64,000 nucleotides of DNA from Tropicibacter alexandrii. Its GTDB lineage: Bacteria > Pseudomonadota > Alphaproteobacteria > Rhodobacterales > Rhodobacteraceae. Where the stretch lies: positions 1-64,000 of the forward strand of contig NZ_RCTZ02000017.1 in the NCBI RefSeq assembly GCF_003667315.2, given 5' to 3'. Positions 26,192 through 37,480 of the stretch are shown one piece after another. Below the pieces are notes generated by a model that was not told the DNA's origin, made no database searches, and saw nothing but the letters and a program-made list of their open reading frames with translations. Positions within the stretch are counted from its first letter, which is position 1; every line of letters starts with the position of its first letter. The position numbers and the translations under genes are program-made.

Positions 26192-27073
26192 TCAGTCCTC
26201 CAGAGACGGGTCGAGTTTCGAGCGCAGCCAATCGCCGAGGATCGACATGCTGAGCGTGATGAAAAAGATCGTCATCCCCGGCACCACGGCCAGCCACCAC
26301 GCGTTGATGAGGTAGTCGCGCCCTTCTCCCAGCATCTGGCCGAGCGAGGTCATCGGTGGCCGGATACCAAGGCCGAGAAAGCTCAACGAGGTCTCGAACA
26401 GGATCGTGGCCGGGAAATTTACGGTAAGCTGGACAAGAAGCGGGCCCGAGATATTGGGCAGGATATGGCGCAGATAGACCCAGCGCGGTCGCGCACCAAG
26501 GCCCCGGACCGCCAGCGCATAGCCCTGTTCGCGTGCCGACAGGACGAGGCCCCGGGTGATGCGGGCGTAGGTCTCCCACCCATAGAGCGCCATGATGGCG
26601 ATGAAGATCACCATCGAATTGCCGAGGAAGGCCAGCACCGCCAGCGCGATGATGAACCACGGCATCGCCGCTTGGAAATCCACCAGCGCCATGATCGCTT
26701 CGTCCCACAGCCGCCCCTTATGCGCCGCGACGAAGCCCAGCGTCACACCCAGAACCGCGCCAAGGCAGGTGCCCAGCAATGCCAGCAACATGGAGGTCTG
26801 CGTGCCGACCAGCAGCCGCGAGAACAGGTCGCGCCCCAGCGTATCCGTCCCCGTGGGGTGCAGCCACGTGCTGCCCTCCAGCGGCACGGGCGGGGCCATG
26901 CGGTTCATCAGGTCGATATAGTCGAAGGCATAGGGCTGGATCACCCGCGCAAACACCATGACGAACAGCATGAGCACCATGAACCCGGCTGCCAGCGTCA
27001 CGGCGAGCGGCGCCCGTGTCAGCCAACGCGGCAGCGGCAGACGACGCGGGGTGATGCGTTCCATGACACTCAT
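26192..27073 (-). CDS. ABC importer permease, DppC family
   Basis: 293-aa inner-membrane subunit of a peptide/nickel-type importer. An N-terminal hydrophobic helix (LAVTLAAGFMVLMLFVMVFA) is followed by the HPTGTDTLGRDLFSRLLVGTQ motif of DppC and the EAA-loop region ALAVRGLGARPRWVYLRHILPN. About six helices. The start overlaps the DppB-type stop (ATGA). Pairs with the next upstream gene. Confidence 0.9.
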   Translation of the reverse strand: MSVMERITPRRLPLPRWLTRAPLAVTLAAGFMVLMLFVMVFARVIQPYAFDYIDLMNRMAPPVPLEGSTWLHPTGTDTLGRDLFSRLLVGTQTSMLLALLGTCLGAVLGVTLGFVAAHKGRLWDEAIMALVDFQAAMPWFIIALAVLAFLGNSMVIFIAIMALYGWETYARITRGLVLSAREQGYALAVRGLGARPRWVYLRHILPNISGPLLVQLTVNFPATILFETSLSFLGLGIRPPMTSLGQMLGEGRDYLINAWWLAVVPGMTIFFITLSMSILGDWLRSKLDPSLED

Positions 27074-28002
27074 CGCGCACCTGCCTTCGCGCCGACGCGC
27101 ACCCTTGGATCGAGCCAGCCATAGAGCAGGTCGGTCAGCGTATTGGCGGCGATCATCGTGATCGCCAGCAGGATCATGATGCACTGTACCACCGCAAGGT
27201 CGCGCGTCGCCACCGCGCTGGTCAGCAGCCGCCCGATGCCGGGCCACGCAAAGACCGTTTCGACCACGACCGCGCCGCCCAGCATCTCGCCGACCTTGAA
27301 GCCAAGGATCGTGACCACGGGAATGGCCGCATTGGGCAGCGCATGCAGGTTCACCCGACGCGCCGGGGCCGCCCCCTTGGACCGGGCGGTGCGCATGTAG
27401 GGTTTCGACAGCACGTCGATCATCGACGACCGCGTGTAGCGCGCGAATTGCGCGGCATAGCTGATGCCCAGCGTCGCGGCGGGCATGATCAGGTGCCACC
27501 ACGTGTCCGACCCCGACGAGGGCAGGACCCGCAGGTTCAGGGAAAAGACGAGGATCAGAAGGATACCAAGAAAGAAGTTCGGCATCGAAAAGCCGAAGAC
27601 CGACACCGTCATCACCCCTCGGTCCAGCCAGCTGTCGCGGTAAAGGGCGGCGATGATGCCCAGCGGAATGCCCATGGCCAGCGCAATCAGCAGCGAGGTT
27701 CCCATCAGCAGCGCCGTCTTCGGCACCCGGTCCCAGACCAGATCGAACGCGTCCAGATTGTTGCGGAACGATATTCCGAAATCGCCGTGCAGCAGGGCGA
27801 CAAGGTAGCTGCGATACTGCTCGAACAGAGGCGCGTCGAGCCCCCATTTGCTGCGATAGAAGTCGCGCGTGGCCTCGTCTATATCGTCCGGCAGCAGCAT
27901 GTAGGTCGGATCGCCCGACAACCGCAGGACGAAGAACACGAAACTCACCACCAAAAGCAGCGTCAGTGCCGCGCGGATGGTCTTGATCAGGGTCCAGCGC
28001 AT
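27070..28002 (-). CDS. ABC importer permease, DppB family
   Basis: 310-aa permease. The N terminus is typical of DppB: an initial helix, then VVSFVFFVLRLSGDPTYMLLP. The EAA-type loop is YMRTARSKGAAPARRVNLHALPN. About six helices. The start shares a base with the preceding ATPase stop (TGATG). First permease of importer 1 in the 22.8-39.2 kb run. Not an obvious peptide transporter by context. Confidence 0.9.
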   Translation of the reverse strand: MRWTLIKTIRAALTLLLVVSFVFFVLRLSGDPTYMLLPDDIDEATRDFYRSKWGLDAPLFEQYRSYLVALLHGDFGISFRNNLDAFDLVWDRVPKTALLMGTSLLIALAMGIPLGIIAALYRDSWLDRGVMTVSVFGFSMPNFFLGILLILVFSLNLRVLPSSGSDTWWHLIMPAATLGISYAAQFARYTRSSMIDVLSKPYMRTARSKGAAPARRVNLHALPNAAIPVVTILGFKVGEMLGGAVVVETVFAWPGIGRLLTSAVATRDLAVVQCIMILLAITMIAANTLTDLLYGWLDPRVRVGAKAGAR

Positions 28003-28955
28003 CAGCCGAAATCCTCCACCAGATGACAGGCCGCGCGACGCGGGCCGAAGCTGCGCAGGGCTGGGTCTTCGGTCCGGCAGCGTTCGAGGGCCAGCGGGCA
28101 GCGTGGGTGAAACCGGCAGCCGCTTGGTGGGTCAGCCGGGTTGGGCGGGTCGCCGATCTGCAGCTTGCGGGCGCGGCGGGTAGCAGGATCGGGTCGCGGC
28201 ACCGCGTCCATCAGCACGCGCGTATAGGGGTGCAAGGGTCGGGCAAACAGCGCCTCGCGCGGGGCCTCTTCGACGATGCGGCCAAGATACATGACCGCCA
28301 CCCGGTCCGCGATATGGCGCACCACCGACAGGTCGTGGCTGACGAACAGGTAGGTCAGGCCACGGTCGCGCTGCAGGTCCATGAGCAGGTTGACGATCTG
28401 CGCCTGGATCGACACGTCCAGCGCAGAGACGGGTTCGTCCAGGACCAGCACATCGGGGTCCAGCGCCAGCGCACGCGCGATCACGACCCGCTGCAATTGA
28501 CCGCCCGACATCTCGTGTGGGTAGCGATCCGCCATCTTGCCCGACAGGCCGACGGCGATCAGCGCCTCTTCGGCGGCGTCGAGCGGCAGGTTGTGAATCC
28601 GCAGCGGCTCCTGCACCTGCGCGCGCACGGTCAGGCGCGGGTCGAGCGACCCGGCAGCATCCTGATAGACCAGTTGCATCCGGCGCCGCTGTGCCCGCCA
28701 TGCGGCGTCCGAGACGTGCAACATGTCCTGACCGTCCAGCGTCACGGCACCGCGATCCGCCTCGATCAGCCCAAGGACAAGCCGGGACAAGGTGGACTTG
28801 CCGCAGCCGCTTTCACCGACGATGCCCAAGGTCTGCCCGGCTTCCAGCGTCAGGGACACGCCATCCACTGCGAAGAACCGCCTCTGGCGGCGCCAGAGCC
28901 TCTTGCGACCCACCGCATAGCTGCGTGCCAGATCGGTTGCGACGAGTTGGGTCAT
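28002..28955 (-). CDS. ABC importer ATPase, DppF/OppF family
   Basis: 317 aa. Walker A GESGCGKST at about residue 51, signature MSGGQLQRV near 158, Walker B VLVLDEPVSALD near 176. The C-terminal oligopeptide-type extension contains CRFHPRCPLALERC, a cysteine cluster that binds Fe-S in some family members. Start ATG 28955 overlaps the neighbouring ATPase stop (ATGA); the longer frame is out-of-frame sequence. Works with the DppD-type gene next to it. Confidence 0.9.
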   Translation of the reverse strand: MTQLVATDLARSYAVGRKRLWRRQRRFFAVDGVSLTLEAGQTLGIVGESGCGKSTLSRLVLGLIEADRGAVTLDGQDMLHVSDAAWRAQRRRMQLVYQDAAGSLDPRLTVRAQVQEPLRIHNLPLDAAEEALIAVGLSGKMADRYPHEMSGGQLQRVVIARALALDPDVLVLDEPVSALDVSIQAQIVNLLMDLQRDRGLTYLFVSHDLSVVRHIADRVAVMYLGRIVEEAPREALFARPLHPYTRVLMDAVPRPDPATRRARKLQIGDPPNPADPPSGCRFHPRCPLALERCRTEDPALRSFGPRRAACHLVEDFG

Positions 28956-29944
28956 TGAACCGCCTCCAGATGACGGGTGGGGGCCACCTTCGAGGCGGAG
29001 CCATGCGGGTGATGGCACGCGACGCCGGTGACAAGCGCCGGGTCGTCCTGCCGACACAGGCCGTTCGCGCGCGGACAACGCGGCGCAAAGGCACAGCCGG
29101 GCGGAAGTGCATCGATCGGAGGCACGGTGCCCTCGATCGTCCGCAGCCGGGTGTCGGGCGCGGCGCCATGCGGCAGGGCGGACAAGAGACCGCGCGTGTA
29201 GGGATGCCGGGGGTCTGCAAACAGACCCGCCACCGGCGCCGTCTCGACCACGCGACCGGCATACATGACGGCGACCTCGTCCGCGCTTTGCGCCACGAGG
29301 CCGAGGTCATGGGTGACGAAGAGCACGGCCATCCGCATGCTGTCGCGCAGGTCCGCGATCAGGTCGAGGATCTGCGCCTGAAGCGTGACGTCCAGCGCGG
29401 TGGTCGCTTCGTCGGCGATCAGCAGCCTTGGATTGCCCGCGACGGCCAGCGCGATCATGGCGCGCTGGTTCATGCCGCCGGAAAACTGGTGCGGGTATTC
29501 GCGGGCGCGACTTTCCGGATCGGGCAGACCGACACGCCCCAGAAGGCGCACCGCCTCGCGCGTGGCCTCGTGACGGGTGGCGCCGATGCGCAGGCGGACC
29601 GCCTCGGCGACCTGCCAGCCGATGGTGCGCACGGGGTTCAGCCCGCCCGTTGCATCCTGAAACACCGAGGCCACGGCGCGACGCCGTATCCGCGCGGCCT
29701 CGCGCAGGGGCAGGGCGGCCAGATCCTGACCGTCGAACAGCACGGACCCGGCGCTGATCCGCGCGCGGCGTGGCAGCAGCCCGGCAATCGCCAGACACGT
29801 CATCGACTTGCCGCAGCCCGATTCACCGACAACCGCCAGAGTATGCCCCGGTTCGACGGACAGCGACGCCCCGCGCACCGGGCGCACGGGCGCGCCTGCG
29901 CGCCGGTCGATGGTCACTTCGAGATCAGAGACATAAAGCGTCAT
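28952..29944 (-). CDS. ABC importer ATPase, DppD/OppD family
   Basis: 330 aa. Walker A GESGCGKSM at about residues 39-47, signature FSGGMNQRAMIALA near 155, Walker B LLIADEATTALD near 177, and the C-terminal CAFAPRCPRANGLC cysteine cluster. In Walker A the last Thr is replaced by Met (GKSM), normal in some OppD proteins. Follows the binding-protein gene after a 67-base gap with a hairpin. Confidence 0.9.
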   Translation of the reverse strand: MTLYVSDLEVTIDRRAGAPVRPVRGASLSVEPGHTLAVVGESGCGKSMTCLAIAGLLPRRARISAGSVLFDGQDLAALPLREAARIRRRAVASVFQDATGGLNPVRTIGWQVAEAVRLRIGATRHEATREAVRLLGRVGLPDPESRAREYPHQFSGGMNQRAMIALAVAGNPRLLIADEATTALDVTLQAQILDLIADLRDSMRMAVLFVTHDLGLVAQSADEVAVMYAGRVVETAPVAGLFADPRHPYTRGLLSALPHGAAPDTRLRTIEGTVPPIDALPPGCAFAPRCPRANGLCRQDDPALVTGVACHHPHGSASKVAPTRHLEAVQ

Positions 29945-29974
29945 GGCAAGCAGGTCCCGCTGAATTCAAGGGGA

Positions 29975-29998
29975 GCGGCCCGGCTTTCCCGGGCCGCC
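29975..29998 (-). promoter_or_regulatory. intercistronic stem-loop after binding-protein gene 1
   Basis: Perfect 9-bp GC stem GCGGCCCGG / CCGGGCCGC with a 5-base loop, 13 bases beyond the stop of the binding-protein gene and before the ATPase gene. No U-run. Confidence 0.7.
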
Positions 29999-30011
29999 CG
30001 CGATCATCCGA

Positions 30012-31577
30012 TCACTCGGCGATCTTCAGGTTGTCCGGGCGCAGGTCCATGTAGTAGAGGCCGTAGGGCTTCCACTCGATGTTCTTGCGCATGGCGTAGG
30101 TTTCCAGCGGGTTGTAGAGCATCGTGCCGGGCGTCTCGTCCATCCAGATGTCCAGCGCCTTGCGATAGGCGTCCTGACGCACGGTCCAGTCGGTGGCCGT
30201 CACGATGACGTCCTGCGCGTCGTTGAACGCTTTCGGTGCGTCCCAGGCGCGGTCCGCATCCTGCTTGTTGTTCTGGATGCCCGAGGCCTTGCCCCATTGC
30301 GGCACGAAGCTGCCCAGCGGGTCGGGCATGCGGTGGGTGTTCGACCACGGGCGGATGTGGACGGTGCCGTTCGGGTCCTCGACCTGACCCCAGTTTTCGA
30401 CCGGCTCCAGCTTGACGTTGAGGCCGACGGATTTCCACATCTGCTGCATGGCCTGCGCCGCTTCGGTGGACAGCAGGTAGTAGTTCAGCGGGAACTTGTA
30501 GACGATTTCCTCGCCGTCATATCCGGCCTCGGCCAGCAGGGCCTTGGCCTTTTCCGGGTTATATTCGAACTCGGGATAGTCCTCGATCCACATGGTGTAG
30601 GCGGGCAGCTGGTGGCCGTTGGGGGTGTAGTTCTTGTCCGCCCAAAGCGCCTGCCGCAGCAGGTCGCGGTCGATGGAGGCCGACAGCGCCTGACGCACGC
30701 GCTTGTCTTCAAGCGGGCCCGTGGTGAAGAAGACCAGCATATGCGTGTTGTCCAGAACGATCTGCTCGACCTTCAGGTCGTCATAGCTTTCGATCGTGGG
30801 GATCTGGTCCGGCGGGATGTTGACCGAGATGTCGTATTCGCCCGACACGAGACCCGCGATGCGGGCAGAGACCTCGGGCACCTGCACGAAGGTGACGGTC
30901 TTTGCAGCGGGCTTGCCCATGAAATAGTCGTCATGGCTGGCAAGGCGGATGTATTCGCCCTCGACCCACTCATCCATCTTGTAGGGGCCGGTGCCGACGG
31001 GGTTGCGGGCAAAGGCATCCTTGCCTTGCGTCAGGTAGCTCTTGTTTTCCACGACCCAGAAGGCATAGCCCGCAAGGCGCTGTTCCAGCAGGACGTCGGG
31101 TTCCTTGGACACGACCCGGACGGTGTACCTGTCGACCGGCTCGATATGGCTTACGGTCAGCATGAAGCGGGCGGCGGCACCGATCAGCGGATCGTATCCG
31201 TGGCCGCGACCGGCGTTGAAGCTGAACACGACATCGTCGGAGGTCAGCTCGGACCCGTCATGGAACGTGACGCCTTCGCGCAGCTTCAGTTCCAGCGTGC
31301 GGTCGTCGATGCGCTTCCAGCTTTCGGCCAGACCGGGCACCAGCTTGGATGCGGTGCCGGTGCCATCGGCGAGGAAGTCACGACGGATCAGGCTGTCGAA
31401 CATCGAGTAGGTGATGCGCACGGCGACGTTGCCCATCTCTTCGATGCCTTCGAGCGAGCCGGGCAGGTTGTTGACGGCCACGACCAGATCGGGCCGCGTG
31501 TCGTCCTGAGCCAGAACGGGCGCGGCGGTCAATGCGACCGCGGCGACCGCGACGGCCTTGATGATGCTTCTCAGCAT
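30012..31577 (-). CDS. ABC importer substrate-binding protein, family 5 (importer 1)
   Basis: 521-aa periplasmic binding protein of the DppA/OppA/NikA class. The signal peptide covers about residues 1-23 (VAVAAVALTAAPVLAQ). The hallmark LKLREGVTFHDGSELTSDDVVFSFN is near residue 95. The start ATG 31577 has no close alternative; the preceding methyltransferase gene ends 45 bases upstream. The family binds peptides, nickel, glutathione, opines or sugars, so ligand cannot be read here; context suggests a phosphorylated compound. Confidence 0.9.
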   Translation of the reverse strand: MLRSIIKAVAVAAVALTAAPVLAQDDTRPDLVVAVNNLPGSLEGIEEMGNVAVRITYSMFDSLIRRDFLADGTGTASKLVPGLAESWKRIDDRTLELKLREGVTFHDGSELTSDDVVFSFNAGRGHGYDPLIGAAARFMLTVSHIEPVDRYTVRVVSKEPDVLLEQRLAGYAFWVVENKSYLTQGKDAFARNPVGTGPYKMDEWVEGEYIRLASHDDYFMGKPAAKTVTFVQVPEVSARIAGLVSGEYDISVNIPPDQIPTIESYDDLKVEQIVLDNTHMLVFFTTGPLEDKRVRQALSASIDRDLLRQALWADKNYTPNGHQLPAYTMWIEDYPEFEYNPEKAKALLAEAGYDGEEIVYKFPLNYYLLSTEAAQAMQQMWKSVGLNVKLEPVENWGQVEDPNGTVHIRPWSNTHRMPDPLGSFVPQWGKASGIQNNKQDADRAWDAPKAFNDAQDVIVTATDWTVRQDAYRKALDIWMDETPGTMLYNPLETYAMRKNIEWKPYGLYYMDLRPDNLKIAE

Positions 31578-31622
31578 GGGTTTGTCCCCCAGAGGTTCGG
31601 TTTGGTGGTTTGTGCCCGGAGG

Positions 31623-32428
31623 TCAGACATCACGGTCCCCTCCGGACGGGTCATCCGCCGACCGCGTGGCGATCAGCGCGATGTGCTGGTTGAGGCTTGT
31701 CCACGGGCCGGGGCCATAGGGCGCCAGCAGGTCCCGCGCGGCGGCCTCGAATTCTCTGACGCGCTCACCCAGCAGGGCCTCTGTCGTGGCAGAGCGCGAC
31801 AGTGTGTGGCGGATGAGCCGGTCGAAGCTCCAGTCATGGCGCTGGTAGACGGAGATGGCGCGCAGCCTGTCGAAGGGCGATTGGCACAGCACCTCTTCAT
31901 GCGGCACCCACGCGTCGGAGGCGCGGTGCCGGTTGTAGTCGTCCAGAACCGCAAAGCGTTTGGCCAGCGCGTTGTAGGCGTGCCACCACTGGTTGCTCGG
32001 CGCCTTGACGGGGCTGTCATTGATCAGGGCGATGGCTCCGCCCGGGGCGATCAGCCCGTCCAGATCGGCAAGCGTCTGCGCCCGGTCCATCCAGTGGAAG
32101 GCCCGCCCGATGGTGACGAGGTGCAGCGGGGCATCGACAAGGCTCAGATCTTCGGAACTGCCGATCTCGAACCGCACGTTCGGCGCGGCCCGGTCACGCG
32201 CGGCGGCGATCATGTTGGGGCTCGGGTCGAGGCCCAGAACATGCGCGGCATGGGGTGCGATGGCATTGGCGATGAAGCCCGGCCCGCAGCCCAGATCAAG
32301 CACGCGCCCGCCCGCGATGCCGGTTTCGCGCGCCAGCCACGCAATCAGCGCGGGGGCATAGTCGAGACGCGCCGCAACGTAGTGACCGACCGCCGCGTCG
32401 AAGCGATCCGGGGTGTAGGGGGCATCCA

Positions 32429-32432
<4 letters not shown>
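31623..32432 (-). CDS. class I SAM-dependent methyltransferase
   Basis: 269 aa. SAM motif I is VLDLGCGPGFIANAI at about residues 42-56; motif II is near HVLGLDPSPNMI. The C-terminal half is typical of the YcgJ/UbiE-like group (AFHWMDR). Start ATG 32432 overlaps the fused ATPase stop (ATGA). It sits between two importers in the same strand run; its role there is unclear, perhaps methylation or demethylation-linked modification of the imported compound. Confidence 0.82.
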
Positions 32433-34090
<1,658 letters not shown>

Positions 34091-34104
34091 GTCTGTGACC
34101 TGCC

Positions 34105-34932
34105 TCAGAACGGTGCCAGCGGGGGCGTCCAGCGCCCGGCTGTCGGGGTGACGCGGGCCTCGAACGGGTCGCGGCCATGTACCTGCCAATGCGCGGTATC
34201 GCTCAGCGTCAGCATCCCCCACGCTTCGGCGGGCGCGCCTTGGGTGGTGAAGCTTTCGGTCAGCGATTGCTGCGTCAGGTGCGGGATGCCGTCGACCGTG
34301 GTGACGGTGTTCCAGTGAACGTGCCCCGCAAGGCAGACGACCGGAACCCGCGCCTGCGCCAGCGCCTGCCGCGCGCGGTCGCTTTCGGGATAGCGCGAGA
34401 ATTGCGGGTTGCGCTGGAAGTAGTAATTGCCGGTCTGGTCATGGCCGGACACTGGCACGTGACTGACCACCAGAGTCGGTTTCTGCGCCGATTGCATCAC
34501 GCGCGACAGCCACAGCAGGTCGGTCTCGGGCAGGGCGAACCCGCGCCGCTCGGGGTCGCGGCAAATCTTTGCATCCGCGCGCCACAGCGCGATCTGCCAG
34601 TGGCCGCAATCCAGCACCTCGGAGACCAGCCGCTGCCCGAGGATCTCCTCGTTCTGGGCCACGCTCAGATGATCGCGGTCATGGTTGCCGCAGATGTGGT
34701 GGATCGGCGCGTCGACCGCCTTGAACGCTTGGGCCACCTCGCGTTCCAGCCGCAGGTCCGTCTCTTCGTCGATGTCGGAAATCCGGTCGCCGAGGTCCAG
34801 CACCATGTCGGGCGTCTCGGCGTTCGCCCACTCGGCAAAACGCGCCATGAGCGGCAAGGCGGCGTCGCCGCGCTTGGTGTGGCTGGGGGTGCCGTGGTGG
34901 ATGTCGGCGACGATTGCGATGCGCAGCGGCAT
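34105..34932 (-). CDS. calcineurin-like metallophosphoesterase
   Basis: 275 aa with the complete two-metal motif set: D10-x-H12 (VADIHHG), G48-D49 (LDLGDR), GNHD (82-85), His in VVSHVP and GHVHWN. No signal peptide, so probably cytoplasmic. Acts on a phosphomonoester or phosphodiester. Placed between the fused ATPase (14 bases) and the binding protein of importer 2 (61 bases), which ties it to the imported substrate. Confidence 0.88.
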   Translation of the reverse strand: MPLRIAIVADIHHGTPSHTKRGDAALPLMARFAEWANAETPDMVLDLGDRISDIDEETDLRLEREVAQAFKAVDAPIHHICGNHDRDHLSVAQNEEILGQRLVSEVLDCGHWQIALWRADAKICRDPERRGFALPETDLLWLSRVMQSAQKPTLVVSHVPVSGHDQTGNYYFQRNPQFSRYPESDRARQALAQARVPVVCLAGHVHWNTVTTVDGIPHLTQQSLTESFTTQGAPAEAWGMLTLSDTAHWQVHGRDPFEARVTPTAGRWTPPLAPF

Positions 34933-34961
34933 GAGGCGTGTCCTTGGTTCCGGGAAAGTGT

Positions 34962-34986
34962 GGCGCGCCCCGCGAGGGGACGCGCC
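34962..34986 (-). promoter_or_regulatory. intercistronic stem-loop after binding-protein gene 2
   Basis: GGCGCG / CGCGCC and CCCC / GGGG stems with a single bulged A and a 4-base loop, 7 bases after the binding-protein stop and before the metallophosphoesterase gene. Confidence 0.65.
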
Positions 34987-34993
34987 GATCGGA

Positions 34994-36544
34994 TCAGCTG
35001 TCGGCCAGCGCGATGGCGCCAGCGCGGAAGTCGAGCACGTAGGGGATATGGCCCGACTGCGGCTTCCAGTTGATCGACTTGTTCATGCCCCAGCTTTCGA
35101 ACGGGCGGTACAGCGGCAGCACCGGCGGGTCCTGCTTGATACGCTCCATCAGCTCGCCATAGGCGGCGCGGCGGGCGTCGACATCCTTGGAAAAGCGGAA
35201 CCGCTCCCACGCTTCGGCATAGGCGTCGTCGGTGTTGAAGCGGCCTGCGCCCTCGGAGGGGCCGTCCGGGGCCCACATCACGCCGAAGCTGCCGAACGGG
35301 TCGGCGAAATACATCGGGTTCGACCACGACCGCGCCATCATCTCGGGATCGTTGCCGGTCCATTTGTCGGTGACGTTCAGCTTGCCGTTGATGCCGACCT
35401 CGGCCCACATCTCGATGATCGCCTGCGCGGCGAGCACGCCGTTGGTGTAGTAGACCGGGAAGGCATCAAAGACGATTTCCTCGCCGTCATAGGCGCTTTC
35501 GGCCAGCAGCTTGCGCGCCATCTCGGGGTCATACTCGAAGGTGGTCAGTTCGGGCATGTGCAGCGCGCCCATCTCTTCCATCGTGTGGGTCGAGGGCACG
35601 ACCGCCTTGCCCAGCCACAGCGCCTCGTTCAGCAGGTCGCGGTCGATGGCATAGGACATGGCCTGACGAATCTTGGGATCGGTCAGGTTGGGGTGGTTCA
35701 CGTTCATGATCATGACGTGGAACAGGGCGGTCGCGGAGCCTTCGGTCTTCAGGTTCGCATCGGCATTGATCAGCGCCAACTGGTCGGGCGCGATGTTGGT
35801 CACGATGTCCGCCTCGCCGGTCTTGAGCGCGGTGATGCGCGACGCGGTCTCGGGGATGCGGATCACGGTCGCCTGCTCCAGGGGCGCAAGGTCCCCCCAG
35901 AAGTCGTCGAAGCGGGTGTAGACCACCTTCTGACCCGGGGTGAATTCCGAGATCGCATAGGGGCCGGTGCCGACGGGGGCGAGGCTGAACGCCTCGTAAT
36001 CGCCATCCTCGGCCACCAGCGGATCGCCCGACAGCGCCTTGGTGTATTCCTCGGGGATGATCATGACCTGCTGCAGGGAAACCAGCGTTTCCCACAGCGG
36101 CTCGGCCCGGTGCACCTTGATCTGGACGGTGTAGTCGTCGATCTTCACCGCCTCGGCGAAATTGGCCAGACGGTCCTTGGCGCGCACCTGATAGGGCGCA
36201 AAGCTCGCCTGATACATGCGGTTGAGCGAGAAGACCACGTCATCGGCGGTCATGGCCTCGCCGTTGTGGAAGGTGACGCCTTCGCGCAGCTTGAATTCCA
36301 TGGTGGTGTCGTCGACCATCGCCCACTCGGTCGCCAAAGCGGGCACCCATTCCGGTTCCAGCTTGGAATGGTCGCGGTCGATCAGCGTGTCGAAGGCGTT
36401 GTAGTAGAACTGCGAGCCGACGTTGGAATGGTCGCGGCCCGGATCGAGGTAATCGGACACGTTGGCGGCGCCGACGGTGATCGACTGGGCAAAGGTGGTG
36501 GACGCCATGAGGGCCGCCGCAGTGGTCATCAGGAAGGTCTTCAT
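34994..36544 (-). CDS. ABC importer substrate-binding protein, family 5 (importer 2)
   Basis: 516 aa. The signal peptide spans about 1-20 (MTTAAALMASTTFAQS). The family hallmark is MEFKLREGVTFHNGEAMTADDVVF. Start ATG 36544 follows AAGGAGACC; the upstream ATG in the long frame lacks a ribosome-binding site. It shares the family of importer 1 but has clearly diverged in the ligand domain, so the two may take different substrates. Confidence 0.9.
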   Translation of the reverse strand: MKTFLMTTAAALMASTTFAQSITVGAANVSDYLDPGRDHSNVGSQFYYNAFDTLIDRDHSKLEPEWVPALATEWAMVDDTTMEFKLREGVTFHNGEAMTADDVVFSLNRMYQASFAPYQVRAKDRLANFAEAVKIDDYTVQIKVHRAEPLWETLVSLQQVMIIPEEYTKALSGDPLVAEDGDYEAFSLAPVGTGPYAISEFTPGQKVVYTRFDDFWGDLAPLEQATVIRIPETASRITALKTGEADIVTNIAPDQLALINADANLKTEGSATALFHVMIMNVNHPNLTDPKIRQAMSYAIDRDLLNEALWLGKAVVPSTHTMEEMGALHMPELTTFEYDPEMARKLLAESAYDGEEIVFDAFPVYYTNGVLAAQAIIEMWAEVGINGKLNVTDKWTGNDPEMMARSWSNPMYFADPFGSFGVMWAPDGPSEGAGRFNTDDAYAEAWERFRFSKDVDARRAAYGELMERIKQDPPVLPLYRPFESWGMNKSINWKPQSGHIPYVLDFRAGAIALADS

Positions 36545-36592
36545 CTTGAGGTCTCCTTGGTCAGGTTTGGCGGGCATCTTCGGCCTCTGGGT

Positions 36593-37477
36593 TTATCGGG
36601 CGCGCAGGCGGACATCGGCGCGGTCGCGCAGCCAGTCGCCGAGGATCTGCACGGAAAAGGTGATGAGGATGATCAGGACGGCCGGGACGCTCACCATCCA
36701 CGGCGCGGTGGGCATGTAGTCGCGCCCGTAGCCCACCATGCTGCCCAGCGTGGCGGTGGGCGGCTGCACACCGAGACCGAGGAAGGACAGCGTGCTTTCG
36801 AGGATCACGATGTTCGACAGCGACAGGGTGAACTGCACCACCAGCGGCGAGACGATGTTGGGCAGCACATGGGTCAGCGCGATGTAGCGCGGCCCCCCGC
36901 CGCTCGCGCGTGCGGCCTCGATGAATGGCAGTTCGGTGATCTTGCGCACCTCGGCGCGCACGATGCGGGCGTATTGCTCCCACCCGGCGATGCCGAGAAC
37001 GCAGATCATCACCGTCAGCGACGATCCGAACAGCGCGAGGATCAACAGCGCCACCAGCGTGAAGGGCACCGCGATCTGCAGATCCACCGCGCCCATGATG
37101 GTATCCTCGGCCCAACCGCGCCGCAGGCCTGCCACCAGCCCGAGGGTTCCGCCGACCAGCAGGCCGATGATGGCCCCCAGCAACGCAAGGCCCAGCGTCA
37201 GCCTCAGACCGAAGAGGCTGCGCGACAGCACGTCGCGGCCAAGCTCGTCGGTGCCGAGGAAGAACCCGTCCTTGTAGCGCTCGAAGCCCATGGGTGGACG
37301 CAGGCGCGAGATCAACGATTGCTTCAGCGGGTCGAACGGCGCGATCAGCGGCGCGAACAGCGCCAGCAGGACCAGCGTCACCCCGATCAGGGCGGCGGCC
37401 TTCTGGATGCCGTCGGCTTCGCGCCAGAGCGTCATCAAGGACGCGCCACGGGTCGGGATATGCGTGCTGACGGTCAT
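36593..37477 (-). CDS. ABC importer permease, DppC family (importer 2)
   Basis: 294 aa, about six helices. DppC-type N terminus (IAPFDPLKQSLISRLRPP, then FFLGTDELGRDVLSRSLFGLR). The EAA loop is FIEAARASGGGPRYIALTHVLPN. Start ATG 37477 comes 3 bases after the DppB-type stop. Pairs with the next gene. Confidence 0.9.
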   Translation of the reverse strand: MTVSTHIPTRGASLMTLWREADGIQKAAALIGVTLVLLALFAPLIAPFDPLKQSLISRLRPPMGFERYKDGFFLGTDELGRDVLSRSLFGLRLTLGLALLGAIIGLLVGGTLGLVAGLRRGWAEDTIMGAVDLQIAVPFTLVALLILALFGSSLTVMICVLGIAGWEQYARIVRAEVRKITELPFIEAARASGGGPRYIALTHVLPNIVSPLVVQFTLSLSNIVILESTLSFLGLGVQPPTATLGSMVGYGRDYMPTAPWMVSVPAVLIILITFSVQILGDWLRDRADVRLRAR

Positions 37478-37480
37478 GCC